Shown here: positions 53,715 through 62,679 of the stretch, in pieces
Position numbering within the stretch: the stretch's first letter is position 1
Layout of the letters: each line of letters starts with the position of its first letter
NCBI GenBank assembly: GCA_023231425.1
Contig: JALNVI010000007.1
Coordinates: 1 to 64,000, forward strand
Source: Desulforhopalus sp.
GTDB taxonomy: Bacteria > Desulfobacterota > Desulfobulbia > Desulfobulbales > Desulfocapsaceae
Direction: 5' to 3'
Length of the DNA stretch: 64,000 nucleotides
Position numbers and translations under genes: made by a program
The notes under the pieces: generated by a model
What the model was told of the DNA's origin: nothing
The model's database searches: none
Seen by the model: the letters and a program-made list of their open reading frames with translations, nothing else

Positions 53715-55691
53715 TTGAATACCTTTTACAAAAATTTGAGCATGTGGCTGGTTATCGGCCTCACCTTTATTCTGCTCTTTAACCTCTTTAACAAGCCACA
53801 GACAGCCACCAACTCTATTCCCTACAGTGAGTTCGTCAGCAATGTGGAACGCAAGAGTGTCAGTTCCGTAACCGTTAACGGTGATGTCATCACCGGCGAA
53901 TTGAACAACGGACAGAAGTTCCGCACCATCTATCCGCTCAACGACGGCAAGCTGATGGAGATAATCCGCAATTCAGGGACCTCCATCGAAGTAAAGGAGC
54001 TGGAGAAAGAGAACTGGATAATGACCCTGTTCGTCTCCTGGTTCCCGATGTTGCTGCTGATCGGAGTGTGGGTTTTTTTCATGCGTCAGATGCAGGGCGG
54101 TGGCAAGGGCGGAGCTCTTTCTTTCGGGAAGAACCGGGCAAAACTCACCGAGCAGTCCGACAACAAAGTGACCTTTGCCGACGTGGCCGGAATTGATGAG
54201 GCCAAGGAGGAACTTGAGGAAGTTGTTGATTTTCTCAAAGATCCCGGGAAATTCACCATCCTCGGTGGCCGTATTCCTACCGGAGTGCTCCTTACCGGCC
54301 CTCCTGGCACCGGGAAAACCCTGCTTGCCAAGGCCATTGCCGGAGAGGCAGATGTCCCCTTCTTCTCTATCTCTGGTTCCGACTTTGTTGAGATGTTCGT
54401 CGGTGTCGGTGCCTCCCGGGTACGTGACATGTTCGCCCAGGGCAAGAAAAACGCGCCCTGCATCATTTTTATTGATGAGATTGATGCTGTAGGCCGTCAA
54501 CGTGGAGCCGGACTTGGAGGTGGCCACGACGAGCGCGAACAGACCCTCAATCAGCTTCTTGTGGAGATGGACGGTTTTGAAACCAACGACGGTGTTATCA
54601 TTATCGCCGCCACCAACCGCCCCGACGTCCTTGACCCGGCCCTGCTTCGCCCCGGCCGCTTTGACCGCCAGGTGATAGTCTCGGTCCCCGATGTCGGCGG
54701 CCGCCGGAAGATTCTTCAAATATATGCACACAAAACCAAGATAGATCCACAGGTCAACCTTGACCTTATCGCCCGCGGAACTCCAGGTTTCTCCGGGGCT
54801 GATCTGGAAAACCTCGTCAACGAAGCTGCGCTGATGGCAGCCCGTACCGGGAAAAGTCAGATCAATCAGGATTTGCTGGAAAAAGCCAAAGACAAAATCA
54901 TGATGGGTGCTGAGCGGCGCTCCATGATCATAAAGGACAGTGAAAAAAGGATCACCGCCTTCCATGAAGCGGGCCATGCCCTGGTCGCCTGGATGTTGCC
55001 CGAGGCGGACCCCGTACATAAGGTTACCATTATTCCCCGCGGCCGGGCCCTCGGTTTAACCATGCAGTTGCCGGAGGATGATAAATATACCCACAGCCTC
55101 ACTTACCTGCAGGATGAACTCTGCATTCTCTACGGCGGGCGCATCGCCGAAAAGATTATCTTCAACGAGATCACCACCGGTGCTGGCAACGATATTGAAC
55201 GCGCCACCAGCCTGGCCCGTAAGATGGTCTGCGAATGGGGCATGAGTGAGGAACTTGGGCCCCTGACCTACGGCAAGAAGGAAGAGCAGATTTTTCTCGG
55301 TCGTGACATCAACCAGTCGCGAGATTTCTCCGAAGATACTGCACGGCAGATTGATACCGCCGTCCGTCGCATTATCAACGACGCAGTTGACACCACTGAA
55401 AAAATCCTTGGTGAAAACAGGGATATTCTGGAGAAGATGGCTGAGGAACTGATGGATAAAGAAACCATCATGCTTGAGAATATGGAGGACATCATTGAAG
55501 GACTCCGTCCCGGCAAATACACCGCGAAGATCAAAGAACGCCGCCGAAAAGAGGAGGAGATGAGAACTCGCCCCATTGAGCCGGAAGAGAAAAAGGAAGA
55601 GACGGTTTTCACCGCTACTGAAGATCCGGCAGAGAAACCGGAAGAAAAGCCCACAGAAGCCTCCGACGACAAAGAAAAACCGGAGGAGTAA
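53715..55691 (+). CDS. ftsH: ATP-dependent zinc metalloprotease FtsH
   Basis: This membrane-bound AAA+ protease removes unassembled membrane proteins and short-lived regulators. The 658-residue product has two membrane segments (WLVIGLTFILLFNLF and FPMLLLIGVWVFFM) around a periplasmic domain, Walker A GPPGTGKTLLAKA near residue 195, Walker B IIFIDEIDAVG, the second region of homology ATNRPDVLDPALLRPGRFDRQ, and the zinc site HEAGH near 415. The tail is Glu/Lys/Pro-rich. I prefer the TTG at 53715 because GGAGAG precedes it and NTFYKNLSMWLVIGL is the usual FtsH start; the ATG at 53676 adds 13 residues. Confidence 0.95.
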   Translation: MNTFYKNLSMWLVIGLTFILLFNLFNKPQTATNSIPYSEFVSNVERKSVSSVTVNGDVITGELNNGQKFRTIYPLNDGKLMEIIRNSGTSIEVKELEKENWIMTLFVSWFPMLLLIGVWVFFMRQMQGGGKGGALSFGKNRAKLTEQSDNKVTFADVAGIDEAKEELEEVVDFLKDPGKFTILGGRIPTGVLLTGPPGTGKTLLAKAIAGEADVPFFSISGSDFVEMFVGVGASRVRDMFAQGKKNAPCIIFIDEIDAVGRQRGAGLGGGHDEREQTLNQLLVEMDGFETNDGVIIIAATNRPDVLDPALLRPGRFDRQVIVSVPDVGGRRKILQIYAHKTKIDPQVNLDLIARGTPGFSGADLENLVNEAALMAARTGKSQINQDLLEKAKDKIMMGAERRSMIIKDSEKRITAFHEAGHALVAWMLPEADPVHKVTIIPRGRALGLTMQLPEDDKYTHSLTYLQDELCILYGGRIAEKIIFNEITTGAGNDIERATSLARKMVCEWGMSEELGPLTYGKKEEQIFLGRDINQSRDFSEDTARQIDTAVRRIINDAVDTTEKILGENRDILEKMAEELMDKETIMLENMEDIIEGLRPGKYTAKIKERRRKEEEMRTRPIEPEEKKEETVFTATEDPAEKPEEKPTEASDDKEKPEE

Positions 55692-55721
55692 CAGCAACAC
55701 TTCTTTGAAAATTTCTTAAAG

Positions 55722-55765
55722 AACAGCAGAAGGGCAATGACATCGGTCATTGCCCTTCTGCTGTT
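55722..55765 (+). terminator. Strong hairpin between ftsH and folP
   Basis: AACAGCAGAAGGGCAATGA (55722-55740) and its exact reverse complement (55747-55765) flank the loop CATCGG. The tail TTTCC is short, so it may be a partial terminator that lowers folP expression relative to ftsH. Confidence 0.75.
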
Positions 55766-55809
55766 TCCAGCACACAGCTCAAAGAATAACCGACAAAACG
55801 AGAGAAAAC

Positions 55810-56622
55810 ATGAGAACAACACGTACAAAAATCATGGCGATACTCAACGTCACCCCGGACTCCTTTTCAGACGGCGGCAGGTTCAACACCGTTGCCACGT
55901 CCCTCGCCCGGGCAGAATCTCTGATTGCCGACGGGGCAGACATCCTCGACATTGGCGGAGAATCCACCCGTCCCTTTGCCACCCCCGTGGGCCTTAAAGA
56001 GGAGCTGCGCCGGGTGATTCCTCCCATTGAGGCTATCCACAGCGAGCACCCTGCAATTCCCATCTCCATTGACACCATGAAGGCAGAGGTGGCACGGCAG
56101 GCCATCGCCGCCGGAGCCACCATCCTCAATGATATTTCCGCCTGCCGTGCCGATGAAGCAATGGTCAAAGTTGCGGTAGAGAGCAACGCTCCGCTGATTA
56201 TCATGCACATGCAGGGCACTCCGCAGAATATGCAGGTCAACCCGCAATACAACGACGTGGTGGAGGAGCTGTTAAATTTTTTCCGCAAACGCCTTGCCAG
56301 CCTTACCAACGCAGGTGTGAGCCGGGAAAAGATCATTCTCGATCCGGGCATCGGCTTCGGCAAACGGCTGGAGCACAACCTCAGCCTGATCCACCATCTC
56401 AACCGTTTCGCCGAGCTGCATCAGCCGCTCCTTCTCGCCCACAGCCGTAAAAGCTTCCTTGGTGCCATCACAGGTATCAAAGAAGAATCACAGCGGGACT
56501 TTGCGACAGCCACCATTGCAGCCCTCGCCTGCGCTCCGTGGGTGGATATAGTGCGGGTACACAACGTTGGCCTCACTCGCGAGGCACTGCTGATAGCAGA
56601 AGCCATTGCCTCGGCTGGATAA
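55810..56622 (+). CDS. folP: Dihydropteroate synthase
   Basis: The enzyme joins p-aminobenzoate to the pterin pyrophosphate in folate synthesis and is the sulfonamide target. The 270-residue product has MAILNVTPDSFSDGG (the pyrophosphate loop), GADILDIGGESTRPFATPV, NDISACRADEAM, DPGIGFGKRLEHNL and the C-terminal DIVRVHNV. The ATG at 55810 follows CGAGAGAAAAC. ftsH-folP order is common across Proteobacteria. The genes that often come next (cdaA/glmM) are absent; decayed sequence follows instead. Confidence 0.94.
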   Translation: MRTTRTKIMAILNVTPDSFSDGGRFNTVATSLARAESLIADGADILDIGGESTRPFATPVGLKEELRRVIPPIEAIHSEHPAIPISIDTMKAEVARQAIAAGATILNDISACRADEAMVKVAVESNAPLIIMHMQGTPQNMQVNPQYNDVVEELLNFFRKRLASLTNAGVSREKIILDPGIGFGKRLEHNLSLIHHLNRFAELHQPLLLAHSRKSFLGAITGIKEESQRDFATATIAALACAPWVDIVRVHNVGLTREALLIAEAIASAG

Positions 56623-56753
56623 AAGTCTCAGGGGGGTCTTCGCCACACCTTGCCCCCTGCACCATTCCCGAAGAGGCCGAGCTGGTGATAATAAGAATTC
56701 CCCACATATTGAAATCCAGGGAAGAAGTCTGCTTTCTACCCGCCGACACTTTT

Positions 56754-56868
56754 GGGTACCTTGCATAATCGCCAACCTTCTTTATTACAGTAAAAAATTT
56801 ATCCTCCGACAAAGCAAGAAACGAGACGTCGAGGTAAGCGCTATACTCCGCTATCAAAGTGATGCCTG
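56754..56868 (-). repeat. Partial copy E of the dispersed repeat
   Basis: GGGTACCTTGCATAATC, then TTTATTACAGTAAAAAATT, ATCCTCCGACAAAGCAAGAA, ACGAGACGTCGAGGTAAGCG and CTATACTCCGCTATCAAAG match copy F (57938-58060) in order. The inner-to-distal part is lost where the GAF fragment begins. Confidence 0.75.
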
Positions 56869-56874
56869 TTTGGT

Positions 56875-57172
56875 CATGAAATTCTCCCTCGGTGAGGCCG
56901 CTGCAGCAAGGTGGTTATCGCCCCAAACGTCCCGCTGCTGGGAACAAAGCATCCATCCCGACTGGAAAAATCCCCCCTCCTTTGCCGGCAAGATGAACTC
57001 CTGCTGCATCCTGTTGCGTAAAAGGGAAGACGGTGATTTATTCGGCAGCCTCTGCATCCTCGACGACAAAGCCAAAACACCTTCAACGACAAGTTTACCC
57101 TTCTCATCAAGGAGTTTCACGACATCCTCGAAGAAGGTTTAAAGACCTCCCGCCTGCCCTCCAGGGGTATTT
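56875..57172 (+). pseudogene. Decayed GAF-domain fragment of a signalling protein
   Basis: Two frames give the second half of a GAF sensor domain: CCILLRKREDGDLFGSLCIL with DDKAKT, then, after a one-base shift near 57077, TFNDKFTLLIKEFHDILEEG. The motif LFGSLCxLDDK...F is typical of GAF domains in diguanylate cyclases and histidine kinases. No output domain follows; the ccdA gene ends at 57174 on the other strand. Confidence 0.55.
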
Positions 57173-57173
57173 C

Positions 57174-57920
57174 TCAGGGAAACAGCAGCCCGGAGGTAAA
57201 CCAGTAGTAGAAAATATAACCACCGGCAATCAGCAGCAGAACAGCGGAGATTCTCTGCACCCACGGTATCACCCTGCGCAGAGTGCTGACCACAACTCCC
57301 TCACGCAACACCGCAATTCCGAGGGTCAGCAGCAGGATAATACTTCCCATGCCGAGTATATAACTGATAAAAGGCCAGATCCCGGTGAGAAAATCCCCTG
57401 AGGAAAGTGCGCTCCCTGCCACCATGAGAAAGATCGGCAGGGTGCAGCCAAGTGAAGCCGCCCCGAAGGCGAGACCGAAGAGAAAAAAACCGCGCACGCT
57501 GATATCACGGGGATCACCAATCTTCGCGGAGAGACTCTGAAAGCCACCAAAGGAGAGATTTTTCCCGGCGAGCATTGCCAGCCCGAGCAGGAAGAGCAAT
57601 CCTCCCACGATCAGTGCGACCCAGGGCACAAACTCCATCAGATAGCTTCCCCCGGCGGAGACAGCAACCCCGACTACCCCAAAAAGCAGCCCAAAACCGG
57701 AGGTCACCACTGTGGCAATCCACACTGCCTTGAAAAGACGCAACAGAAAGGAGCCATCGCGAAAGGTTTGCTCCTGAGCCCCGAGATAGAGGGTGAGGTA
57801 GATGGGCAGCATTGTAAAACCACAGGGATTGACGGCTGACACCATCCCTGCACCGAAAGCATATCCGAAGGGCAGCAGTGTTGCAACCTGCCCCAGCCAT
57901 TGACTTATTTCTGCCTGCAT
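57174..57920 (-). CDS. ccdA: CcdA-type cytochrome c biogenesis / disulfide reductant transporter
   Basis: This membrane protein carries reducing equivalents from cytoplasmic thioredoxin to periplasmic thiol proteins, for cytochrome c maturation or related uses. The 248-residue product has six hydrophobic segments and the two essential cysteines in SAVNPCGFTMLPIYL and AASLGCTLPIF. It is the DsbD core without the periplasmic domains. GAGGT precedes the ATG at 57920. It is isolated between decayed genes, and repeat copy F begins 18 bases upstream of its start. Confidence 0.9.
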   Translation of the reverse strand: MQAEISQWLGQVATLLPFGYAFGAGMVSAVNPCGFTMLPIYLTLYLGAQEQTFRDGSFLLRLFKAVWIATVVTSGFGLLFGVVGVAVSAGGSYLMEFVPWVALIVGGLLFLLGLAMLAGKNLSFGGFQSLSAKIGDPRDISVRGFFLFGLAFGAASLGCTLPIFLMVAGSALSSGDFLTGIWPFISYILGMGSIILLLTLGIAVLREGVVVSTLRRVIPWVQRISAVLLLIAGGYIFYYWFTSGLLFP

Positions 57921-57937
57921 GATGACCTCTGTGTTGT

Positions 57938-58113
57938 AGGGAACATCGAATAATCGCTCATCTTCTTCGTTACAGTCAAAAAATTATCCTCCGACAAAGC
58001 GAGGAACGAAACGTCGAGGTACGCGCTATACTCCGCCATCAAAGTTATGGCTGCGGTAAATTTTTTCCTGTCCCCCGAATATGAACGGAATCCAAGCTTT
58101 TTCAAGCTACCCT
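57938..58113 (-). repeat. Dispersed intergenic repeat, copy F (176 bp, longest)
   Basis: The copy begins AGGGAACATCGAATAATC and ends TTTTTCAAGCTACCCT, so its two ends are imperfect inverted repeats. It contains the fullest centre: CTCCGACAAAGCGAGGAACG, AAACGTCGAGGTACGCGCTA and CTCCGCCATCAAAGTTATGG. Its reverse complement aligns with copies A, B and C. It occupies the ccdA leader region. Confidence 0.85.
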
Positions 58114-58225
58114 GGAGATATTCCGTAACGAATTGAGAGAGTTCTCAAAATAATCGCCCTGACGAAAATAGCAACGAACACGTCCTGTCCCCGCCACGCC
58201 ACCGCGTGGTGTATAAAAAGAGGGG

Positions 58226-59062
58226 ATGCTGTACATCGGCGTAGTTACTCTTCCTTTAGATTGTCTGGAGGAATTCTTTTCTGAGCAGGAAATGACGAAC
58301 AAAAAATGGCACATCCGTAACGCCGTTGAAAACTTTTTCATCGCCTGTCTCTGCCACCGCGATGTTGAAGAGACCATTGCACCCGTCTGTGAAGACGTGC
58401 TCAGTGTCGGCACAGGTACCCATGAAACAGTCCGCAATAGGGAAGAGTTTCGCACTCTTGTTCTCGAAGATGTCGCCAGCTCTCCAGTCTCGACAGAGTT
58501 CCACTTTGAGGATTACACCGAAACCAGCCTTTCCGACACGGTGGTCGCAGCCATCTTTCAGATGCTTCTCACCATCCTGGAGACCGCCAACAGGGTTGAC
58601 AGGCAGAGGAAGGCCGCCACCATACATGTTTCCACCCCTGCTCTAAAACAGGAGGATTGCGAATATTTTTCCCTGAGGAATGTTAACAACCAGGTGCATC
58701 TCGCGCAGGAGCCCCAGAAGCAGTTACGGGCTCTCCTTCTGACTTCACTGCCAGGTGGCATCTTCGGTTTTACCACGAAAAGGACTCCTCCCTCGATGTC
58801 ATCAACGACAAAATGCTCCGCTGCTTTGGCTACACCGCAGATGAATTTTTTTTACAGACTCGGAAGGATATGATTCAATTTGTTCATCCGCTGACAGACA
58901 GCAAATCATCACCAGTGTCCACGACACCCTGCAGCATTCCGAGACTATAAGTTCGACCTGCACCTGCAGAAAAAGGGAGGCAACACTGCCTCCGAGTAAA
59001 AGCAAGGGGGCCATCGAATCATCACTGACGAGGGACACTGCAGCGGCTGCTTCTACCAAAAA
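58226..59062 (+). pseudogene. Decayed SnoaL-like plus PAS sensor protein
   Basis: The first frame (58292-58760) reads a SnoaL/NTF2-like domain: NAVENFFIACLCHRDVEETI, VLSVGTGTHETVRNREEFRT, HVSTPALKQEDCEYFSL. It passes into a PAS start, LLLTSLPGGIFG. The PAS continues in other frames as SSLDVINDKMLRCFGYTADE, EGYDSICSSADRQQIITSVH, DTLQHSETISS and ITDEGHCSGCF. SnoaL-PAS architectures occur at the front of GGDEF proteins and histidine kinases. Several frameshifts and no output domain show it is dead. It may be the remains of the same gene as the GAF fragment, but ccdA separates them. Confidence 0.6.
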
Positions 59063-59132
59063 ACGCCCTCACCACCCGATAGTCCTGTTAAGGGTAAATA
59101 TTGACATTTGTCCCTTTTCCAAAGTAATCTCC

Positions 59133-59148
59133 GTAGTTGTACAAATAC
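59133..59148. promoter_or_regulatory. Palindromic operator candidate upstream of the lexA-like remnant
   Basis: GTAGTTGTACAAATAC is a palindrome of the form GTA-n-TTGTACAA-n-TAC, 18 bases before the lexA-like start at 59167. A TTGACA lies 26 bases upstream (59101-59106). The position fits a self-regulated repressor gene; the binding protein is inferred only from location. Confidence 0.4.
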
Positions 59149-59166
59149 TTTTATGGAAAATACCCC

Positions 59167-59630
59167 ATGCCGCTGACCACCCGACAGTGCCACTTCCTCC
59201 CCTGGTTGAAAAAGAAAAAAGCCAGCGACAGCAAGACTCCGAGTCTGCGCAAGGCCGGCGGAAATATCAGCGTGAGCAACAACGCCGTCGCCTGGATGTT
59301 CACTCAGCTTGAACGCCGCGGCCTTAGCAAACACAGGGGGGCCTGCTGCAGCCACACACCCGCCCTCTTGACCAGCAGCCGCCGACATGCCCATCTCCCG
59401 CTGCGGATCACTTCGCCCACCGCCTGCCGCTCATCGACGAAATCGTTGTTGTCCTCATTGGCGGCGAAGAGGCGAGGAGGCGACAGTGAAATTCTTCCCC
59501 TCCATCCCGACCACATTGAACTGCGCCCGGCCAACAGCGACTTTCCCCCGGCAGTATTACAACTTCCCAAAAGTACTGATACAGAACGGGGTTGTCGGTA
59601 TCATGTAGAATTGCTCCGCCGAAAAAACCA
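59167..59630 (+). pseudogene. Decayed lexA-like repressor gene
   Basis: The N-terminus (MPLTTRQCHFL, then KTPSLRKAGGNISVSNNAVA, FTQLERRGLSK) matches the winged helix of LexA (LTxRQ...SPSLRE...S.NAV..HL..LERKG). The C-terminus is recovered in two further frames: DEIVVVLIGGEEATVKFF, then HPDHIELRPANSDFPP, then IQNGVVGIM. These match the end of LexA. The middle, with the Ala-Gly cleavage site and catalytic Ser, is missing, and at least two frame changes occur. A functional LexA must therefore be elsewhere or absent. Confidence 0.65.
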
Positions 59631-59849
59631 CACCATGACTTCGTTCCCCCCCAAAAACACCCGTTGTAACGGGAAGTCAGTCTTAGGGAAACGAAACGTC
59701 ACAACACCTGCCCTGTCACCCTGCGCCAGGAGAAACACTCTGTTTGTTGACAACATTTTGAAAAACACGTTATTTAAAACTCTGCTTTTCCCATAGAGAG
59801 GCATTTTCTTTTGTCTCCCTTTTCCAATCCCTTCCACAAGGAGCCCCCC

Positions 59850-60866
59850 ATGATCCGACGTCCAGTTGCCCAGCTCTCCGTGTTCCTCCTGACGCTCTTC
59901 TTTGTCACTGCGGCCTCGGCTGCCACCACGGTAAAAATGAGCTACAACGGCCCTCCCAGTCTTGAAGACAACGCCGTCCACGCCTTCGCCACCACTTTCA
60001 AAGAAATTGTTGAGAAGGAGACCAGCGGGGAACTCACCATCGACCTCTATCCTAACAGCCAGCTCGGCAACGAACAGCAGCGCATGGAGCAGGTAATGAG
60101 CAGCCCGATGATCAACATCGCTTCCTACGGCGGGATTGAGACTCTCTTCCCTGAAATGTTTGCTACCAATATCCCTTTTCTCTTCAAAGACTACGCTACC
60201 GCCCACCGTTTTTTTGACAACAGCGAATTCATGAGCAAAGCGATCAAAGAACTGCGTTCCCGCACCGGCATTGAACTTCTTGCAGTCGTTGAGGAGGGAG
60301 GCTTTCTCGCCTTCACCTGCGACAAACCAATCCACAGTCCAGCCGACTTCAAGGGGCTGAGATTCCGCGCCATGGACGCCAGTCAGGTCGCCATGTATGA
60401 GGCCTTCGGCGCCTCCGGGACACCGATTCCCTGGACTGAGGTTTATCTTGCGCTGAAAACCGGCGTGGCCAACGGTCAGATGAATCCGCCCACCTACATC
60501 ATCATGGGCAGCCTCTACGAAGTGCAAAACAATCTTACCCTCGCAAACGTGCAGTATTCGGACCAGTTCCTGCTCATCAATGGTGAAATTCTCGACAAAC
60601 TCACCGCCGACCAGCAGACGACAGTGCGCAAAGCCGCTCACGAAGCCAACGTCAAGACCCGTGAACTAGTAGAATCTCAAGTAGGGAAACGGATACAGTT
60701 CCTCGCCAAAAAAGGAATGGCAGTCTACACCCCTACCGACGCGGAGAGCAAAAAATTTAAAGCTCTCGCCACCCCCTCCTATGTTACCTGGCTGCAGAAG
60801 CAGGTAAAGCAGGAGTGGATTGACCTTGCCCTCAAATGTGCTGCCAGCGCGGCAAAGGCTGAATAA
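59850..60866 (+). CDS. dctP: TRAP transporter solute-binding protein (DctP family)
   Basis: This is the periplasmic receptor of a secondary TRAP uptake system. The 338-residue product starts with a signal peptide (SVFLLTLFFVTAASAAT) and has the family blocks SGELTIDLYPNSQLGNEQQ, FPEMFATNIPFLF, LAVVEEGGFLAFTCDKPI, FKGLRFRAMDASQ (with the ligand-binding Arg) and PWTEVYLALKTGVANGQMNPP. Typical members bind carboxylates through that Arg. The ATG at 59850 follows AAGGAG. It is the first gene of a dctP-dctQ-dctM-dipeptidase operon. Confidence 0.93.
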   Translation: MIRRPVAQLSVFLLTLFFVTAASAATTVKMSYNGPPSLEDNAVHAFATTFKEIVEKETSGELTIDLYPNSQLGNEQQRMEQVMSSPMINIASYGGIETLFPEMFATNIPFLFKDYATAHRFFDNSEFMSKAIKELRSRTGIELLAVVEEGGFLAFTCDKPIHSPADFKGLRFRAMDASQVAMYEAFGASGTPIPWTEVYLALKTGVANGQMNPPTYIIMGSLYEVQNNLTLANVQYSDQFLLINGEILDKLTADQQTTVRKAAHEANVKTRELVESQVGKRIQFLAKKGMAVYTPTDAESKKFKALATPSYVTWLQKQVKQEWIDLALKCAASAAKAE

Positions 60867-60868
60867 TA

Positions 60869-61363
60869 ATGGGCGCTCTCTGCAAAATGCTCTCTGACCG
60901 GCTTGAGCAATTCTGCCTGCTGCTTGCGGGGCTCCTCCTGCTGGTCAATCTCGGGGCGGTGATGCTCGGCGTCACCGCCCGCTTTTACCGCCCGCCGGTA
61001 TGGACCACCGACCTCGCCCAGGTCACCCTCGTATGGGTGGTAATGCTGGCCGCCGCACCGGCGCTCAAGCGGGGCGAGCATATGGTCATAAACATTCTCG
61101 TGGAGAAGCTTCCAAAAACCCCACGGCATATCGTCACCGTTCTGCGCACACTTCTCTTTTGTGCCATCCTCATTCTGATGATCTGGCTCGGCATCACGTA
61201 TTCATACAAGATGCGCCTCTTCACCATCATGACCCTCGGTATTAAAAAGGCCGTGCCGCTCGCAGCCGTACCCACCGGCATGGCCCTGATGCTGATCGAA
61301 TACACGCTGCAGCAGGGAATCTCCATCGATGCACTCCTGCACAACAAAAAGGAGCATCCATGA
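60869..61363 (+). CDS. dctQ: TRAP transporter small membrane subunit (DctQ)
   Basis: This is the small integral-membrane subunit, 164 residues with four hydrophobic segments. RPPVWTTDLAQVTLVWVVML and the following APALKRGEHMVINILVEKLP match DctQ proteins. It starts two bases after dctP and its stop overlaps the dctM start, so all three are translated together. Confidence 0.9.
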   Translation: MGALCKMLSDRLEQFCLLLAGLLLLVNLGAVMLGVTARFYRPPVWTTDLAQVTLVWVVMLAAAPALKRGEHMVINILVEKLPKTPRHIVTVLRTLLFCAILILMIWLGITYSYKMRLFTIMTLGIKKAVPLAAVPTGMALMLIEYTLQQGISIDALLHNKKEHP

Positions 61364-62643
61364 CACTCGTACTTCTCGTTGTCTTCTTCTGTACGCTGGC
61401 CTCGGGGCTGCCCCTTTTTCTCTCCATGCTCTGCACTGCTTTGGCGGGCTTTCTTTACATCGGGGACACCAGTCAGCTCCGCCTGATGGTACAGCAGTTT
61501 TACGGCGGCATGGAACCATTCTCCCTCCTCGCCATCCCCTATTTTATTCTCGTCGGCGAACTGATGGGCCGCGCCGGTCTCACCAACCGCCTGCTGCGCT
61601 TCGCCGAAGCACTGGTCGGCCACCTTAAAGGCGGCCTCGGCTATGTCACCGTAGTGACCAGCATTATCTTCGCCGGAGTCAACGGCTCGGCCGCAGCAGA
61701 TGCCTCGGCGGTCGGCTCCATCATGATTCCGGCAATGAAGAAAGGCGGTTATCCTGATTCCTACGCCGCAGGACTCACCGCCGGCAGTTCACTGATCGGC
61801 CCGATTATTCCACCCTCCATCTTCATGATCCTCTTCGGTGCCATGACCAAAACCAACGTCGGCGGTCTCTTCATGGCCGGAGTCGTTCCCGGGCTGTTGC
61901 TCGGTATTGCGTTCATGGTGATGCACCGTATCAGCGCCTCACGACTCAACCTTCCGGTGGTCAACGCCCGTTTCTCGTGGAGGGAACTCTTCGCCGCCAC
62001 CCTCGGCGCAGTCACTGCCCTCTTTGCCCCAGCCATCATCATCGGCGGCATTCTCTTCGGTTTTATGACCCCCACCGAATCCGGTGCAGTAGCTGCCATT
62101 TATGTGATCATCATGGGCCTCTGCTGGACGAGGGAACTAAAGCTGAAAGGAATTGCCAGCAGCATCGCCAACACTGTGCGCCTCACCAGCGTCATCTTTG
62201 TGGTCATCGGGGCGGCCACCATTGTTGGCTGGATTCTCTCCTCCGAACGGGTACCCCAGTCAATGGCGCCGGTGATCATGAAATATGCAACCACGCCGAC
62301 GCAGGTACTGCTCTTCATCAGCGTCATTATTTTTGTGGTCGGCATGTTCATGGAGGAGATAGCAGCTCTCGTGTTACTCACTCCGGTTTTTGCCCCGCTT
62401 GCTCTCGCAGCAGGGATTGATCCGCTTCACTTCGGCATCGTCATGACACTGAACATTACCATCGCCCTGATAACACCGCCCATGGGCGCCTGTGTTTACA
62501 TCGTCTCCTCAGTGGGGGGAGTTCCTCTGGAAAAGATGTTCCGCCACATATGGCCCTTTGTGCTGGTGTCGCTCGCCTGCCAGCTGCTGTTGATTTTCGT
62601 TCCCGAAATCTCACTTTTTCTGCCCCATCTGCTGGGCTATTGA
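61360..62643 (+). CDS. dctM: TRAP transporter large permease (DctM)
   Basis: This is the main transport subunit, driven by an ion gradient. The 427-residue product has about 12 hydrophobic segments and the signatures PFSLLAIPYFILVGELMGRAG, FAGVNGSAAADASAVGSIMI, GLTAGSSLIGPIIPPSIFMI, FGFMTPTESGAVAAIYVI and MTLNITIALITPPMGACVYI. It overlaps dctQ by four bases (ATGA). The dipeptidase gene follows 36 bases later. Confidence 0.95.
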   Translation: MTLVLLVVFFCTLASGLPLFLSMLCTALAGFLYIGDTSQLRLMVQQFYGGMEPFSLLAIPYFILVGELMGRAGLTNRLLRFAEALVGHLKGGLGYVTVVTSIIFAGVNGSAAADASAVGSIMIPAMKKGGYPDSYAAGLTAGSSLIGPIIPPSIFMILFGAMTKTNVGGLFMAGVVPGLLLGIAFMVMHRISASRLNLPVVNARFSWRELFAATLGAVTALFAPAIIIGGILFGFMTPTESGAVAAIYVIIMGLCWTRELKLKGIASSIANTVRLTSVIFVVIGAATIVGWILSSERVPQSMAPVIMKYATTPTQVLLFISVIIFVVGMFMEEIAALVLLTPVFAPLALAAGIDPLHFGIVMTLNITIALITPPMGACVYIVSSVGGVPLEKMFRHIWPFVLVSLACQLLLIFVPEISLFLPHLLGY

Positions 62644-62679
62644 AATTCTGACACTCTCTTTTCAAGGAGGTAAACTTCT

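Noticed and set aside
57033..57401. Plus-strand frame over the end of ccdA
   Set aside because: Mostly antisense to ccdA; Gln/His/Arg-rich and featureless.
59101..59130. Sigma-70 promoter TTGACA with a -10 near 59125
   Set aside because: The -35 is perfect but the best -10 (TAATCT) at 18 bases spacing matches only three of six positions.
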